In this document: positions 6,290-14,041 of the stretch, piece after piece | Numbering within the stretch: position 1 is the stretch's first letter | Layout: each line of letters starts with the position of its first letter | Assembly: GCF_009982895.1 (NCBI RefSeq) | Contig: NZ_WXZL01000045.1 | Coordinates: 1-16,443, forward strand | Direction: 5' to 3' | DNA: 16,443 bases | Source: Deinococcus alpinitundrae | GTDB taxonomy: Bacteria > Deinococcota > Deinococci > Deinococcales > Deinococcaceae | Program-made: the position numbers and the translations under genes | The notes under the pieces: generated by a model | The model's input: the letters and a program-made list of their open reading frames with translations, nothing else | What the model was told of the DNA's origin: nothing | Database searches by the model: none

Positions 6290-8312
6290 CCGGCGGCAAG
6301 CAGGCTGTCTCACCACAGGTCACGAAGCGCATGTACCGATCTAAGGCCAACTGCTTGTTAGCGCCCGGCGTGCCGGGCAAGTAGACCTTGGGCTTGACCC
6401 CCTCGGTACTGAGGCCAAGATCTTCCATCGCCTCATCCAGCATCATGGTGTTGTTGGAGCCGCCGCCTGGGTGCACGTCCCCGTAGAGCCAGGACGCCGT
6501 GTCGTGGAACGCAGCGTAGAGTTCGCTCCCCAGGCCACAGCGCGCGGCCAGGAGACTGAGCAGATGCTCCGCTCGCTGCTCTCCCTTGTTCTTCGGCACG
6601 TACTTTGGAAGACCGCCGATCAGCGCTACTGGCAGTCCCTCGGGGAAGTGTGTCAACAGCTCCTCGCCGAGAACCGCCGTCATCTCGCGCCAGCGGGCTC
6701 GGGAGTTCCGCTTCCGGAAGTGCAGCGTCGGCTTGAAGAACCGCAACTTGACCTTGCCAATCAAGGGCCCCAGCATGTCGGCGATCTCCTGTTCGCTAGT
6801 GGCCAGGATGATCCTGGGCTTGTGAACGCCGTGCGATGGGTCGGGCTGACGCCCCCGGTTAAGCATCTGAAGCAGCTCGCTGCCCTGGGCATGGACTGCC
6901 AGTCGAGCACGCTCACGCCCGTCGTCGAGGATCACCCCGGCCAGGGTGTAGGCGGCGTACATCGGACTCAAGGTCGGTGGGTTCAGAGCATAGACATCGA
7001 ACCCAGAGAACGTGTTCAGGCCCCGCCCAGCATGCCAGTGCATCTCACTGGGCCGGTTCAGGCCGGGGGCATGCCTCGTGAAAGCGTCTCCTACCAACGA
7101 GAACCACTCCTTACCGGAGTCGCGCAGCGCCTTGCTAGTGATCACGAGTTGGTCGCGTCCTACCAGCGCCTTCTTCTGGAGGGCGATCTCTTCAGCCACC
7201 ATGATGCGGCGCTGACGTCCGACGGCCTTGCCGTTCTTAGCTGGGTCAATATGGAGCGCCTTGAGATACTCGACCTCCAGAACTGGGCCGGGATCGAAGG
7301 TGTGCAGTGTCACCGCCAACCCCTGGAAGAGAGAAGCGTAGTACGCCGCATCGGCGTAGCCGTCGAGCAAGATCAACGGCTGGTGGAAGGTCAGTGGCGG
7401 ACGTAGGTTGAAGCGCAGGGACCCCGGCCCTGCCAGCGGCAGCGAACCTCTCCAGTGCAACCCAACGCGAGATCGCTCGAAGCTGCCGGGCCGGGCGGCG
7501 GCTACTGCTGCATCCTCATAGATGGCCTGCGCGACGAGCTGGGCTGTCTCCACCGAGAGAAGTCTGCCAGCGCTCAGTGCCGCCGTCAGCGATGTGGTGT
7601 CGACCGGATGCAGGGCGGCCAGGTACGACCCTAACGCCCTGCCATAGAGGCCGTGACCCTTGTTGAAGCGCTTCACCGGGCCGAAGGTCTCGACACCGTA
7701 TACCGTCCCCGCCTCCACCCGGTCCGCCAGCTCGGCCAGCGCCACACACACTGGGTTGCTGCTCTTGGCCAGCTCCGCGAGGATCAGCCGCCGATCTGGC
7801 TTGCGGCTTCCCTTGGCTGCCGGCTCGTTGACCGAGGCCAGCAGCATGCTCCCGCTGGGGTCCTCATCGATCACCAGCAAGTCGGCGTCCTTGAAGCGCG
7901 TGGACACCTCCGACCCGTCCCCGAAGATCATCGGTAGTCGGGCGTGGCTGACGATCTTGACGATGGCCTTGCTGGGCCACGTGAACTGACTGTTGTAGAG
8001 GACTTGATCATGCCCAAGGTCAGCAAGGCCAAACACGATCTCGGCGTCAACGCTCAGCGTGCCGAAGTGATCAAGTGCTTCCTTACCCAGCGAGTCGTCG
8101 CCCCGGATGGACTGCACGGCCCATAGCACCTGGGTGAGGTCGCCCGCCTTGATGCGGGCGGCAATCTCCTCGCGCAGCTTGGTGCTCTTGCCCTGACCGG
8201 GAGCCGCCGTCACCACATGCACCTCGCCGGGCTTGGCCAGGGTCAGCACAGCCGCCGCGTCACTGGGGCTGAACGGCGTGGTCTTGGGGATGGTTGTGAA
8301 GGCGGGTGGCAT
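6273..8312 (-). CDS. Large DExx-helicase-like P-loop NTPase, possible plasmid replicative helicase
   Basis: The product is 679 aa. A Walker A motif (APGQGKST, 37-44) begins the fold. Walker B is ADLLVIDEDP (144-152), DExx-like. Between them QVLWAVQSIRGDDS and KIVSHARLPMI resemble motif Ia and the region before motif II. The C-terminal half has blocks reminiscent of superfamily-2 motifs V and VI (HAGRGLNTFSGFDVYALNPP; LLQMLNRGRQ), so ATP-driven nucleic-acid remodelling is likely. The remaining 200 C-terminal residues are not recognised. ATG at 8312 is chosen; an in-frame GTG at 8339 is possible, and the frame is open to 8513 but that part is basic and unlike the rest. A TAGGGT box about 25 nt upstream could be a -10. 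It converges on the winged-helix gene with 17 bp of overlap. A phage- or plasmid-type helicase is my best call; the exact family is not identified. Confidence 0.68.
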   Translation of the reverse strand: MPPAFTTIPKTTPFSPSDAAAVLTLAKPGEVHVVTAAPGQGKSTKLREEIAARIKAGDLTQVLWAVQSIRGDDSLGKEALDHFGTLSVDAEIVFGLADLGHDQVLYNSQFTWPSKAIVKIVSHARLPMIFGDGSEVSTRFKDADLLVIDEDPSGSMLLASVNEPAAKGSRKPDRRLILAELAKSSNPVCVALAELADRVEAGTVYGVETFGPVKRFNKGHGLYGRALGSYLAALHPVDTTSLTAALSAGRLLSVETAQLVAQAIYEDAAVAAARPGSFERSRVGLHWRGSLPLAGPGSLRFNLRPPLTFHQPLILLDGYADAAYYASLFQGLAVTLHTFDPGPVLEVEYLKALHIDPAKNGKAVGRQRRIMVAEEIALQKKALVGRDQLVITSKALRDSGKEWFSLVGDAFTRHAPGLNRPSEMHWHAGRGLNTFSGFDVYALNPPTLSPMYAAYTLAGVILDDGRERARLAVHAQGSELLQMLNRGRQPDPSHGVHKPRIILATSEQEIADMLGPLIGKVKLRFFKPTLHFRKRNSRARWREMTAVLGEELLTHFPEGLPVALIGGLPKYVPKNKGEQRAEHLLSLLAARCGLGSELYAAFHDTASWLYGDVHPGGGSNNTMMLDEAMEDLGLSTEGVKPKVYLPGTPGANKQLALDRYMRFVTCGETACLPPVKGWP

Positions 8313-8446
8313 AAGCGAGGTCTGGAGCTTGGGGGCCACCCTAACACCCCTGCCCTGCTCCGGCTGCGAACTATTCGACGCCCTCGCACTGGTACGCCTG
8401 GACGTACCGTCGCTTCTGATGCGGCGGATGGATGCGGCAGCCAAAG

Positions 8447-8463
8447 GGCAAGCACAGCGTTGA
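8447..8463 (+). repeat. Outlying copy of the GGCAAGAACAGC repeat
   Basis: GGCAAGCACAGCGTTGA differs at one base of 17 from the copy at 13774-13790. It lies 64 bp before the start of the Phd-like gene, on the same strand, and is separated from the other copies by more than 4 kb. Confidence 0.5.
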
Positions 8464-8527
8464 TGAAGCGGGGTGTGCCGTCTCCCCACCTGTCCCTCCA
8501 TCCACTCACTCACAAAGGAACGTGCTC

Positions 8528-8749
8528 ATGCCCAACATCTGGACCCTCACCGATGCCTGCACCCACTTTGTTCAGCTCATCGCCGCCGCTCAGGACGCGC
8601 CCCAGACCATCGTGCAGGGCGGTGCACCGCTCGTCACCGTACAACGGGCACTGCCCCTTAGACCGGGCTTCAGATGCGTTCTGACCATCATCGGCAGCGA
8701 ACCTGGTGGACCGCCTCTGCTCAGCTCTGAGGGTGCTTCTGACCCCTGA
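8528..8749 (+). CDS. Phd/YefM-family antitoxin-like protein, orphan
   Basis: The product is 73 aa, the size of P1 Phd. Residues about 3-40 (IWTLTDACTHFVQLIAAAQ, then APQTIVQGGAPLVTVQRA) follow the Phd/YefM N-terminal pattern: a Trp/Leu strand, an Ala-x-x-x-Phe helix, then pQ-x-i-x-x-G-x-P. That half normally dimerises and binds operator DNA. The C-terminal part (RPGFRCVLTIIGSEPGG...) does not look like a usual toxin-neutralising tail and may have diverged. ATG at 8528 has AAAGGAA (8515-8521) at 6-nt spacing. No toxin follows; the next genes encode small exported proteins. The only toxin in the window is the Doc protein 4 kb away, which has its own upstream partner. It could be a solitary regulator, a decayed antitoxin, or a trans-acting partner of Doc. 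Confidence 0.7.
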   Translation: MPNIWTLTDACTHFVQLIAAAQDAPQTIVQGGAPLVTVQRALPLRPGFRCVLTIIGSEPGGPPLLSSEGASDP

Positions 8750-8784
8750 GCAGACCGGTTCACAGGTTGTTCATGGGTCGTTCA

Positions 8785-8808
8785 GGGGGCCCTACGCATA
8801 CTGCCCCC
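8785..8808. repeat. GGGGGC/GCCCCC hairpin after the Phd-like gene
   Basis: Six-base GC arms (8785-8790 and 8803-8808) enclose a 12-nt loop, 35 bp after the Phd-like stop and 72 bp before the first exported-protein gene. No T-run follows. It may attenuate read-through or be a protein site. Confidence 0.3.
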
Positions 8809-8836
8809 ATCAAACCAGAGCGCACCAGACAGACCG

Positions 8837-8882
8837 CCGCACTACAACCTTCGACCCCTCATCCACAAGGAGACCCACCATG
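8837..8882 (+). repeat. Duplicated 46-bp gene leader, copy 1
   Basis: This segment, ending in the start codon of the first exported-protein gene, aligns without gaps to 9315-9360; by eye about 38 of 46 bases match, including the ribosome-binding site TCCACAAGGAGA. Gene and leader were duplicated together. Confidence 0.75.
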
Positions 8883-9293
8883 CGCAACCTGATCACCTTG
8901 ACCGCCCTAAGCGCCCTCAGCCTCTTGACGGTCAGCCAAGCCCAGAGCGTCCGGAGCGTTACGCCCCTCCGCCCCGGCACCGCCACCGTGCAGCAGACTC
9001 CGACCAGAGTGGTGCTCGCGGGCGAAGGCCGGATAACCCTCACCGCTCTGGAGCCGGCCACTCCCGAACCGTCCAACCAGGTTGTCCACCCAGAGACTTC
9101 GGGAACCAACTGCCGCTGGTTCTCGATCGGTACCCCTGCGCTGAACAGTCACTGGTCCATCACCACCACGTACAGCTCCTGGACGATTGACGGAGCCCAC
9201 TGGGTGCTCCACTGCTGGGACGGCCACAGGATGGGGATGGCGCAACCCGTCAAGGCGCAGCTCCAGATCCAGAACTTCATCGAGCTGCACTGA
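8880..9293 (+). CDS. Small exported two-cysteine protein, paralog 1
   Basis: The product is 137 aa. Residues 1-22 form a Sec signal peptide (MRNLITLTALSALSLL core) with a likely cut after SQA. The mature part starts variable and Thr/Pro-rich, then has a conserved C-terminal core shared with the next gene: P-x-T-x-GTNCRWF, a Ser/Thr-rich stretch, and TIDGAHWVLHC. The two cysteines (78 and 112) could form a disulphide, so it is probably secreted or retained in the envelope. ATG at 8880 follows AAGGAG (8867-8872) at 7-nt spacing; the frame is open further upstream but that part lacks a signal peptide. It does not match a family I recognise. The next gene is a tandem copy. Confidence 0.82.
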   Translation: MRNLITLTALSALSLLTVSQAQSVRSVTPLRPGTATVQQTPTRVVLAGEGRITLTALEPATPEPSNQVVHPETSGTNCRWFSIGTPALNSHWSITTTYSSWTIDGAHWVLHCWDGHRMGMAQPVKAQLQIQNFIELH

Positions 9294-9314
9294 TCGGCAC
9301 AGCTTTCTTCGAAT

Positions 9315-9360
9315 CCGCACCACAACCGCCGACTTCTCGTCCACAAGGAGAACCAACATG
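9315..9360 (+). repeat. Duplicated 46-bp gene leader, copy 2
   Basis: This is the gap-free counterpart of 8837-8882 and lies 478 bp downstream. It ends in the start codon of the second exported-protein gene and keeps the TCCACAAGGAGA ribosome-binding site. Confidence 0.75.
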
Positions 9361-9738
9361 CGTCACCTGATCACGTTGACCGCCCTGACCGCCCTCAGCC
9401 TCCTGAGCGCCAGCCACGCCCAGGGTGTCCGGAGCGCCACTTTCTCCAGCAGCGCCGCTGCCGTTCAGCAAGCTCCCACCCGGCTGTTGCTGTCAGGCGG
9501 AGTCCACGCCGAACTGGAGCCGGTCATCACCGAACCTGTCGATCAGGTCATCAACCCGCAGACGGCGGGCACCAACTGCCGCTGGTTCAAGGTCGGCGTG
9601 CCGCCGTTCGCGGTCGGCGGCTGGTACGTCACCAACATCTTTAGCACCATCGACGGCGAAGCCTGGGTGCTGCACTGCCACCCTGGCCGCGTGGTGCAGC
9701 CCGTGGAGATGCCCGCTCCCAACTTCCCTTCCTACTGA
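9358..9738 (+). CDS. Small exported two-cysteine protein, paralog 2
   Basis: The product is 126 aa and is clearly a tandem duplicate of the preceding gene. The signal peptide is nearly the same (MRHLITLTALTALSLL, cut after SHA). The core TAGTNCRWF...STIDGEAWVLHC is conserved, with cysteines at 74 and 107. The N-terminal half of the mature chain has diverged and the C-terminal tail is shorter. ATG at 9358 has AAGGAG (9345-9350) at 7-nt spacing. Its 3' end overlaps the end of the convergent restriction-modification gene by 7 bp. The function is unknown; a secreted envelope protein is the most that the sequence supports. Confidence 0.82.
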   Translation: MRHLITLTALTALSLLSASHAQGVRSATFSSSAAAVQQAPTRLLLSGGVHAELEPVITEPVDQVINPQTAGTNCRWFKVGVPPFAVGGWYVTNIFSTIDGEAWVLHCHPGRVVQPVEMPAPNFPSY

Positions 9739-12647
9739 TCTGGCTCCTCTCTCGGTGTCGCAGCCTCACCCGCCGCCCGCTCCAAGTTGAGCGCCAGCAG
9801 GCGGGTGAGTAGTTCGTCCTCGGGGAGTGGCCAGTCCCAGCCGTAGGAGGCTGCCACTGCCGCGTCGAGAGTGTTGTGCGCGTCGCCCAGGGTGGTGATC
9901 GCCCCGATGGCTGCCTTGCCGCTGGCGCGGTACTCAGCGAGCAGGTTGTACATACCAGTCAGCGAGAGCTTGACACTCGATGCCCGCCCCGGCGTGCTCT
10001 CTTTGTGCAGGTACTCGCGGGCCGTGACCAGGAAGCGTGCGGCCTGCTCGATGGCGGCTTGCTGCGGTGTAGTAGGCGTCGGGAAGGGGAAGGTCTCGAA
10101 GGTGGTGGTCGGCGTGTAGTGGGGCCGATCTTCAAGACTCGTTCCCATCGCTGCAGCCCAGATCACGTGCAGCGCACTGTTGAGGATGCCGAAGGTGAGG
10201 TCGTCGTCGGCAGTGATGATCGTCAGCGCATCGCCGGGGATCTCGTCTACCTCTCGCCAGACGAAAGCACGGTGCTTCATGTGGCGCGGCGTGGCGATGA
10301 ACCGGGACAGCGGTGCGACGGCGGCCCGCATCTCAGGCCGCGCCCGGTCATAGAGCCACCACTTCTCCCGCTTGCCCTGATCTCTGTTCGTGTCCCTCTT
10401 CGACTTGACGTTCTCAAGCACGTACTTCATCGGCGTGCGGTACTGCTCAGCTTCACTCAGCGGCATCTGGTTGAAGTCCACGGTCCAGCGATCCTTGCTG
10501 CCGTCGGTGATGTCGTCGCCGCCGATGTACGGCTTGAGGACGTCGCGGTTGCTGACCCGGCTGGGGTTGGGCAGATCGAGCCAGCTCCGCGCCTGTGCGC
10601 CCGGCAGGTCGAACTTCCCGGCGGGCTTGACCCCCTCGAAGGACCTGCCCGCGTTCGCGCGCAGCCGCTGGGCTAGGCGCAGGTCCGGGCCGCTGGTCAG
10701 GTCAGCGTGGATCACGCCCACCGCCTCGCTGAGGGTCACGCGCTTGGTTACATCGGTCTCATCGCCCTGGTGACGCAGCAAGGTACGGCTCTGCTCGGTG
10801 CCATCGTCGAAGCCCACCACGCTCACCCGCACCGCCGCGCCGTCCTGTACCCAGGCCCGGTCCGGCCAGGCCAGGAAGATGCTGCCGGTCTCCAGGATGC
10901 GCGCGAGCACCTGGGCGTTGGCCCCACCCCGGATGCTGTTGGTGGCGATCAGCCCCGCGCGCCGGGTGCGGCCTGCGGCGATCTGCTCTCGGGCCTTCTC
11001 GAACCAGTACGCTACCAGGTCAGCGAAGCCCGGCACTCGACCCGCGTAGGCCGCCCTTAGCGTCTCGGCGTACTCGTCGCCGAGCACCTGGCGCATGCGG
11101 GTGTTGCCCACGAACGGCGGGTTGCCGATGATGAACTCAGCCTGGGGCCACTCGGCGGGCTGGTCGCCGTCAAGCACCGCGTCCCGGTTCTCGAGTCCTG
11201 GCAGCGCGGAGAGGACTGGCGTGCGGGTGAACGGCTCGCCGTGCTCGGTCAGCCATTGCAAGTAGCCGATCCACAGCACCATGCTCGCGATCTCGTGGGC
11301 GCTGCTGTTGATCTCCAGGCCGCGCATCTGCCCGGGGCCAACCAGCGGCGGGTACTTGAAGACCTCGGGGTTCTTGTCCAGGAGCACGATCAGTTCGCGC
11401 AGGGTGGCCCGGACCTCGGCCTCCAGATCGAGCAGCAACCGCAAGGTCACGAACAGAAAGTTGCCCGACCCCATCGCTGGGTCGAGCACCGTCACCTGTG
11501 AGAGCCGCACCTGGAACGCCTCGATGCGGCCAAGAGCAAGTTCGACACCGCCACTCCACTGGCTGGGATGGTAGTTGGCCTTGAACAGGCTCCTGGCGAG
11601 TTCCTCAGCCTGTAGACGTTGGGCCTCGGCGATCACAGGCGACAGCTCGCTTCGTAGCGCCTCCCACTCGCCGCGCAGTGGAGTGATCACCAGTGGTAGC
11701 ACTACGTCGAGGATGTCTTGCAGCGGGGTGTAGTGAGCGCCGAGCTGGGTGCGATTGCTTTCGTCGATGACCCGCTCGAAGAGGGTGCCGAAGATGCTCG
11801 GCTCCAGATGCGCCCAGTCCATCGTGGCAGCGTTCTGGAGCTGCACGACCTCAGCCCGGCCCAGTGCGGGTGCGGCCGGGCTGCTGAACACCCCGCCGTT
11901 GATGTGCGGGATGCGGCCCAGCCAGCTCTTGCCGCCGGTGCCCATCAGGGCGAAGAGCTGGGTGCAGAGTTCCTGAAAGTCCTCGGGCTGCTCGCTGGCC
12001 GCTTCTAGGATCTGCGAGAGGGGCTGCCGGGGTAGCAGGTTGACGCTCTGTGCGAACAGGGTGAAGACGACCTTGACCAGGAACTGAGCGGCTTGCTCGG
12101 CAGGCTCGCCCCTGAGCTTGAGGGCGTCGGCCACCTGCGCGAGCTGGTTGATCACGCCCTTAGTGGCGTCGTCGCGCTTCCAGGTCGGGTTGAAGACTGC
12201 TGGGGACAGCCAGGCGTCGCGTAGCCGCAGGCGCTCTCTCTCCACCAGCATGTCGGTCAGGGCGAAGGTGTGAATCACCTTCTGGGTACCAGTGAAGTTG
12301 GTGTGGACCTGCAAGGTGCGGGTGTCGCTAACGATCAGGAGCGGCGGGTTGCCCAGGTCCTCGCGGTACGCCAGCAGCTGCTGATAGGCCTTGCCGAGGT
12401 CTGCACCGACGCCTTTGTACTCCCAGCCGAAGTGACCCTGGAACCAGACGTCGGCAAAGCCGCGTCCGCCTGTGACTTTGGTGACGGGCTGCTCGAAGCG
12501 GTAGCGCTGTTCGGGCCGGTCACCCGCCACCGGATGCGGCACGCCCAGCAGATCGCACAGATCGTGGAAGTGCGACTGCGCCAGGCCGCGTTCGTTGACG
12601 TCGCTCTTGCTGTATCTATTGACGAACTCCTCGGGGGTCAGGCTCAT
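9732..12647 (-). CDS. MmeI-like Type IIL restriction-modification enzyme (single-chain endonuclease and adenine methyltransferase)
   Basis: The product is 971 aa, slightly longer than MmeI (about 920). Domains in order: an N-terminal PD-(D/E)XK nuclease with D66-x9-E76-Y-K78 (ADVWFQG...WEYKG), the same spacing as the MmeI catalytic site; a helical connector (about 150-350); a gamma-class N6-adenine methyltransferase with SAM motif DPAMGSGNFL (389-398) and catalytic NPPF (509-512); then a target-recognition region (about 600-850) and a helical C-terminus. Such enzymes cut at a distance from an asymmetric site and protect one strand by methylation, so no separate methylase is needed, and none is nearby. 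ATG at 12647 is preferred over an in-frame TTG at 12689. TAAGCT, a TANNNT box, ends 8 nt before this ATG, so a leaderless transcript is possible. A PglX-type methylase is less likely because the nuclease motif is intact. Confidence 0.9.
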   Translation of the reverse strand: MSLTPEEFVNRYSKSDVNERGLAQSHFHDLCDLLGVPHPVAGDRPEQRYRFEQPVTKVTGGRGFADVWFQGHFGWEYKGVGADLGKAYQQLLAYREDLGNPPLLIVSDTRTLQVHTNFTGTQKVIHTFALTDMLVERERLRLRDAWLSPAVFNPTWKRDDATKGVINQLAQVADALKLRGEPAEQAAQFLVKVVFTLFAQSVNLLPRQPLSQILEAASEQPEDFQELCTQLFALMGTGGKSWLGRIPHINGGVFSSPAAPALGRAEVVQLQNAATMDWAHLEPSIFGTLFERVIDESNRTQLGAHYTPLQDILDVVLPLVITPLRGEWEALRSELSPVIAEAQRLQAEELARSLFKANYHPSQWSGGVELALGRIEAFQVRLSQVTVLDPAMGSGNFLFVTLRLLLDLEAEVRATLRELIVLLDKNPEVFKYPPLVGPGQMRGLEINSSAHEIASMVLWIGYLQWLTEHGEPFTRTPVLSALPGLENRDAVLDGDQPAEWPQAEFIIGNPPFVGNTRMRQVLGDEYAETLRAAYAGRVPGFADLVAYWFEKAREQIAAGRTRRAGLIATNSIRGGANAQVLARILETGSIFLAWPDRAWVQDGAAVRVSVVGFDDGTEQSRTLLRHQGDETDVTKRVTLSEAVGVIHADLTSGPDLRLAQRLRANAGRSFEGVKPAGKFDLPGAQARSWLDLPNPSRVSNRDVLKPYIGGDDITDGSKDRWTVDFNQMPLSEAEQYRTPMKYVLENVKSKRDTNRDQGKREKWWLYDRARPEMRAAVAPLSRFIATPRHMKHRAFVWREVDEIPGDALTIITADDDLTFGILNSALHVIWAAAMGTSLEDRPHYTPTTTFETFPFPTPTTPQQAAIEQAARFLVTAREYLHKESTPGRASSVKLSLTGMYNLLAEYRASGKAAIGAITTLGDAHNTLDAAVAASYGWDWPLPEDELLTRLLALNLERAAGEAATPREEPDQ

Positions 12648-12904
12648 GTCCAGCAAGCTTAGCGGCCAACGAACCAGCCGCACCGCCAATGGGCATCAAC
12701 CTCGCGCCTCTGACTTGCCAGGGCGGCGGATGCACTACCGCTTGAGCGGATGTCCGGCGCATCTCGCGGTGGCCCGGCGACAGGTGTTGGGCCGCCCCTG
12801 CTGTGGACGTTGTAACGCCGCCTGAGCCCACATCGCGCCTGGCTTCGGGAAAGATTCCTCATCTCAAGGCTATAAGAGAGCTAGAGCTCGTGCTAAGCCT
12901 GAAA

Positions 12905-12916
12905 GGCAAGAACAGC
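12905..12916 (+). repeat. GGCAAGAACAGC repeat, copy 1
   Basis: Exact 12-mer shared with the copies at 13774, 13851 and 14030. Here it is followed by GGTGAGG, resembling the GTTGAGG that follows the copy at 13774. Confidence 0.55.
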
Positions 12917-12945
12917 GGTGAGGCGTGTCTCAAGTCGTCCACCGA

Positions 12946-12964
12946 CTCGGGTGTCCTTCCCGAG
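12946..12964. repeat. CTCGGG/CCCGAG hairpin
   Basis: Six-base perfect arms with a 7-nt loop, in the gene-poor stretch. No T-run follows. Confidence 0.35.
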
Positions 12965-13099
12965 AAGCACCCCCAACGGTGCGCGTCAGCTGTTCGCGCA
13001 GTCGTCCCTCGGTCACGCTGGAGAAGCAACACCACGCCGCCATCCGGTGCAGACACAATGCCCTCCACAAGGGAGCCCCGCCACTCTACGGGATCGGCA

Positions 13100-13136
13100 G
13101 TGTCCTCTCAACTTGCTCCCGCCTGCCTGAGGACAC
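13100..13136. repeat. GTGTCCTC/GAGGACAC inverted repeat
   Basis: Eight-base perfect arms at 13100-13107 and 13129-13136 are separated by 21 nt. The repeat lies in the gene-poor stretch; its role is unknown. Confidence 0.4.
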
Positions 13137-13351
13137 GAGCGCCAGCGAGGCCCGCAAGGCACCAACTGAGTGCAGCGGAGGCGGAAGGTCTCCCACACCC
13201 GGCGCGTCAGCCGTCCGCAGATTAGCCCGGTTGCGGTACCCGTCCGTGAGCAGTCAACAGAGGGCAGGCAGAGAGTGCCTGCCGCGTCTGTCGAGGTCAC
13301 GCCCAGGCTCTCGGCTGCACTGCGCTGCGTCTCCTTAGGAACTCGACACTC

Positions 13352-13370
13352 GGAACGGACGAGCCGTTCC
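13352..13370. repeat. GGAACGG/CCGTTCC hairpin
   Basis: Seven-base perfect arms enclose a 5-nt loop (ACGAG), making a stable stem in the gene-poor stretch. No T-run follows, so it is not a typical terminator. Confidence 0.4.
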
Positions 13371-13682
13371 TCATGCAGCGCCGTCGCTGTTGGCTTTGCT
13401 GGGGCCGGGGTGCCTTCCGCCTCCGCTCCGCGTCGTCGGCCCGGAGTGTCCCCCAGCACAACCCTCTTCTCTCCATAAGACCGCCAGGAACAACCCGCCG
13501 GGCGTACCTCCATACCCGCCGCTGGGGTCCAGCATTTTTTCGGCAAGCCCGCCTGTAGTGTCCACCGACCCGTCAGCACGCACCCCCCTACTCCCGTGCC
13601 CGTCTGGTCGGAAAGTCAGTGTCAGCCGCCCGGTGGCTGCGGGGCCCGGTCCGGCCTGAGTTCAGCGCCGTCGCCCCGCAAC

Positions 13683-13698
13683 TCACCTACGCACAAGG
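13683..13698 (+). repeat. TCACCTACGCACAAGG repeat, copy 1
   Basis: Differs at one base of 16 from 13910-13925. Each copy precedes a GGCAAGAACAGC copy on the same strand, at about 75-105 bp, suggesting a diverged duplicated module. Confidence 0.45.
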
Positions 13699-13770
13699 AT
13701 GTAAGGACTCCCCCCCACTCCCCCGGGCCCCACCGGGTCGTCTGCCGCGTCACTGGACCTGCCCAGCATC

Positions 13771-13789
13771 AACGGCAAGAACAGCGTTG
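13771..13789 (+). repeat. GGCAAGAACAGC repeat, copy 2 (extended)
   Basis: AACGGCAAGAACAGCGTTG is identical over 19 bases to 13848-13866. Together with the preceding ATC it matches ATCAACGGCAAGAACAGC at 14024-14041 over 18 bases. Confidence 0.65.
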
Positions 13790-13847
13790 AGGACCTTCTG
13801 GCCTGGCCACACGACCTCCCGAAGGCAGCGCACGCCCATGAGCACCG

Positions 13848-13866
13848 AACGGCAAGAACAGCGTTG
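13848..13866 (+). repeat. GGCAAGAACAGC repeat, copy 3 (extended)
   Basis: An exact 19-base match to 13771-13789, 77 bp downstream on the same strand. The two copies fall in different reading frames relative to each other (77 is not a multiple of 3), so the repeat is conserved as DNA or RNA rather than as a peptide. Confidence 0.65.
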
Positions 13867-13909
13867 GCACCACCCTAGCCATCCGGCCCACTGCCCAGCA
13901 CCACCCTGG

Positions 13910-13925
13910 TCACCCACGCACAAGG
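13910..13925 (+). repeat. TCACCCACGCACAAGG repeat, copy 2
   Basis: Counterpart of 13683-13698 with one mismatch, lying 227 bp downstream. Confidence 0.45.
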
Positions 13926-14023
13926 GCGCAGCCCGGTGGGGGTCGCAGACGGGCGGCTCGTCGAGGTGGGCAGGAGTCGCCAGCGCTCAGTTCATCACCC
14001 CATCACCCTTCACCCCGCCCGCG

Positions 14024-14041
14024 ATCAACGGCAAGAACAGC
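14024..14041 (+). repeat. GGCAAGAACAGC repeat, copy 4, in a gene leader
   Basis: ATCAACGGCAAGAACAGC ends 18 bp before the ATG of the small gene at 14060 and only 3 bp before its GAGGAG ribosome-binding site. This copy is therefore inside a 5' leader, where it could act as an RNA element. Confidence 0.6.

Noticed and set aside
6471..7406. 311-aa open frame on the + strand
   Set aside because: It is the antisense shadow of the helicase-like gene, which has clear Walker motifs.
12803..13225. 140-aa open frame on the + strand
   Set aside because: Low-complexity Arg/Pro/Ser/Ala sequence, a poor GTG start and no recognisable motif.
13352..13370. Domain V of a group II intron
   Set aside because: The stem is only 7 bp with a 5-nt loop, lacks the AGC triad and bulge layout, and no reverse transcriptase is nearby.
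13013..13579. 188-aa open frame on the - strand in the gene-poor stretch
   Set aside because: Composition is rich in Arg, Cys, Trp and Gly, with no domain, no ribosome-binding site and overlapping frames on the other strand; it looks like chance in GC-rich DNA.
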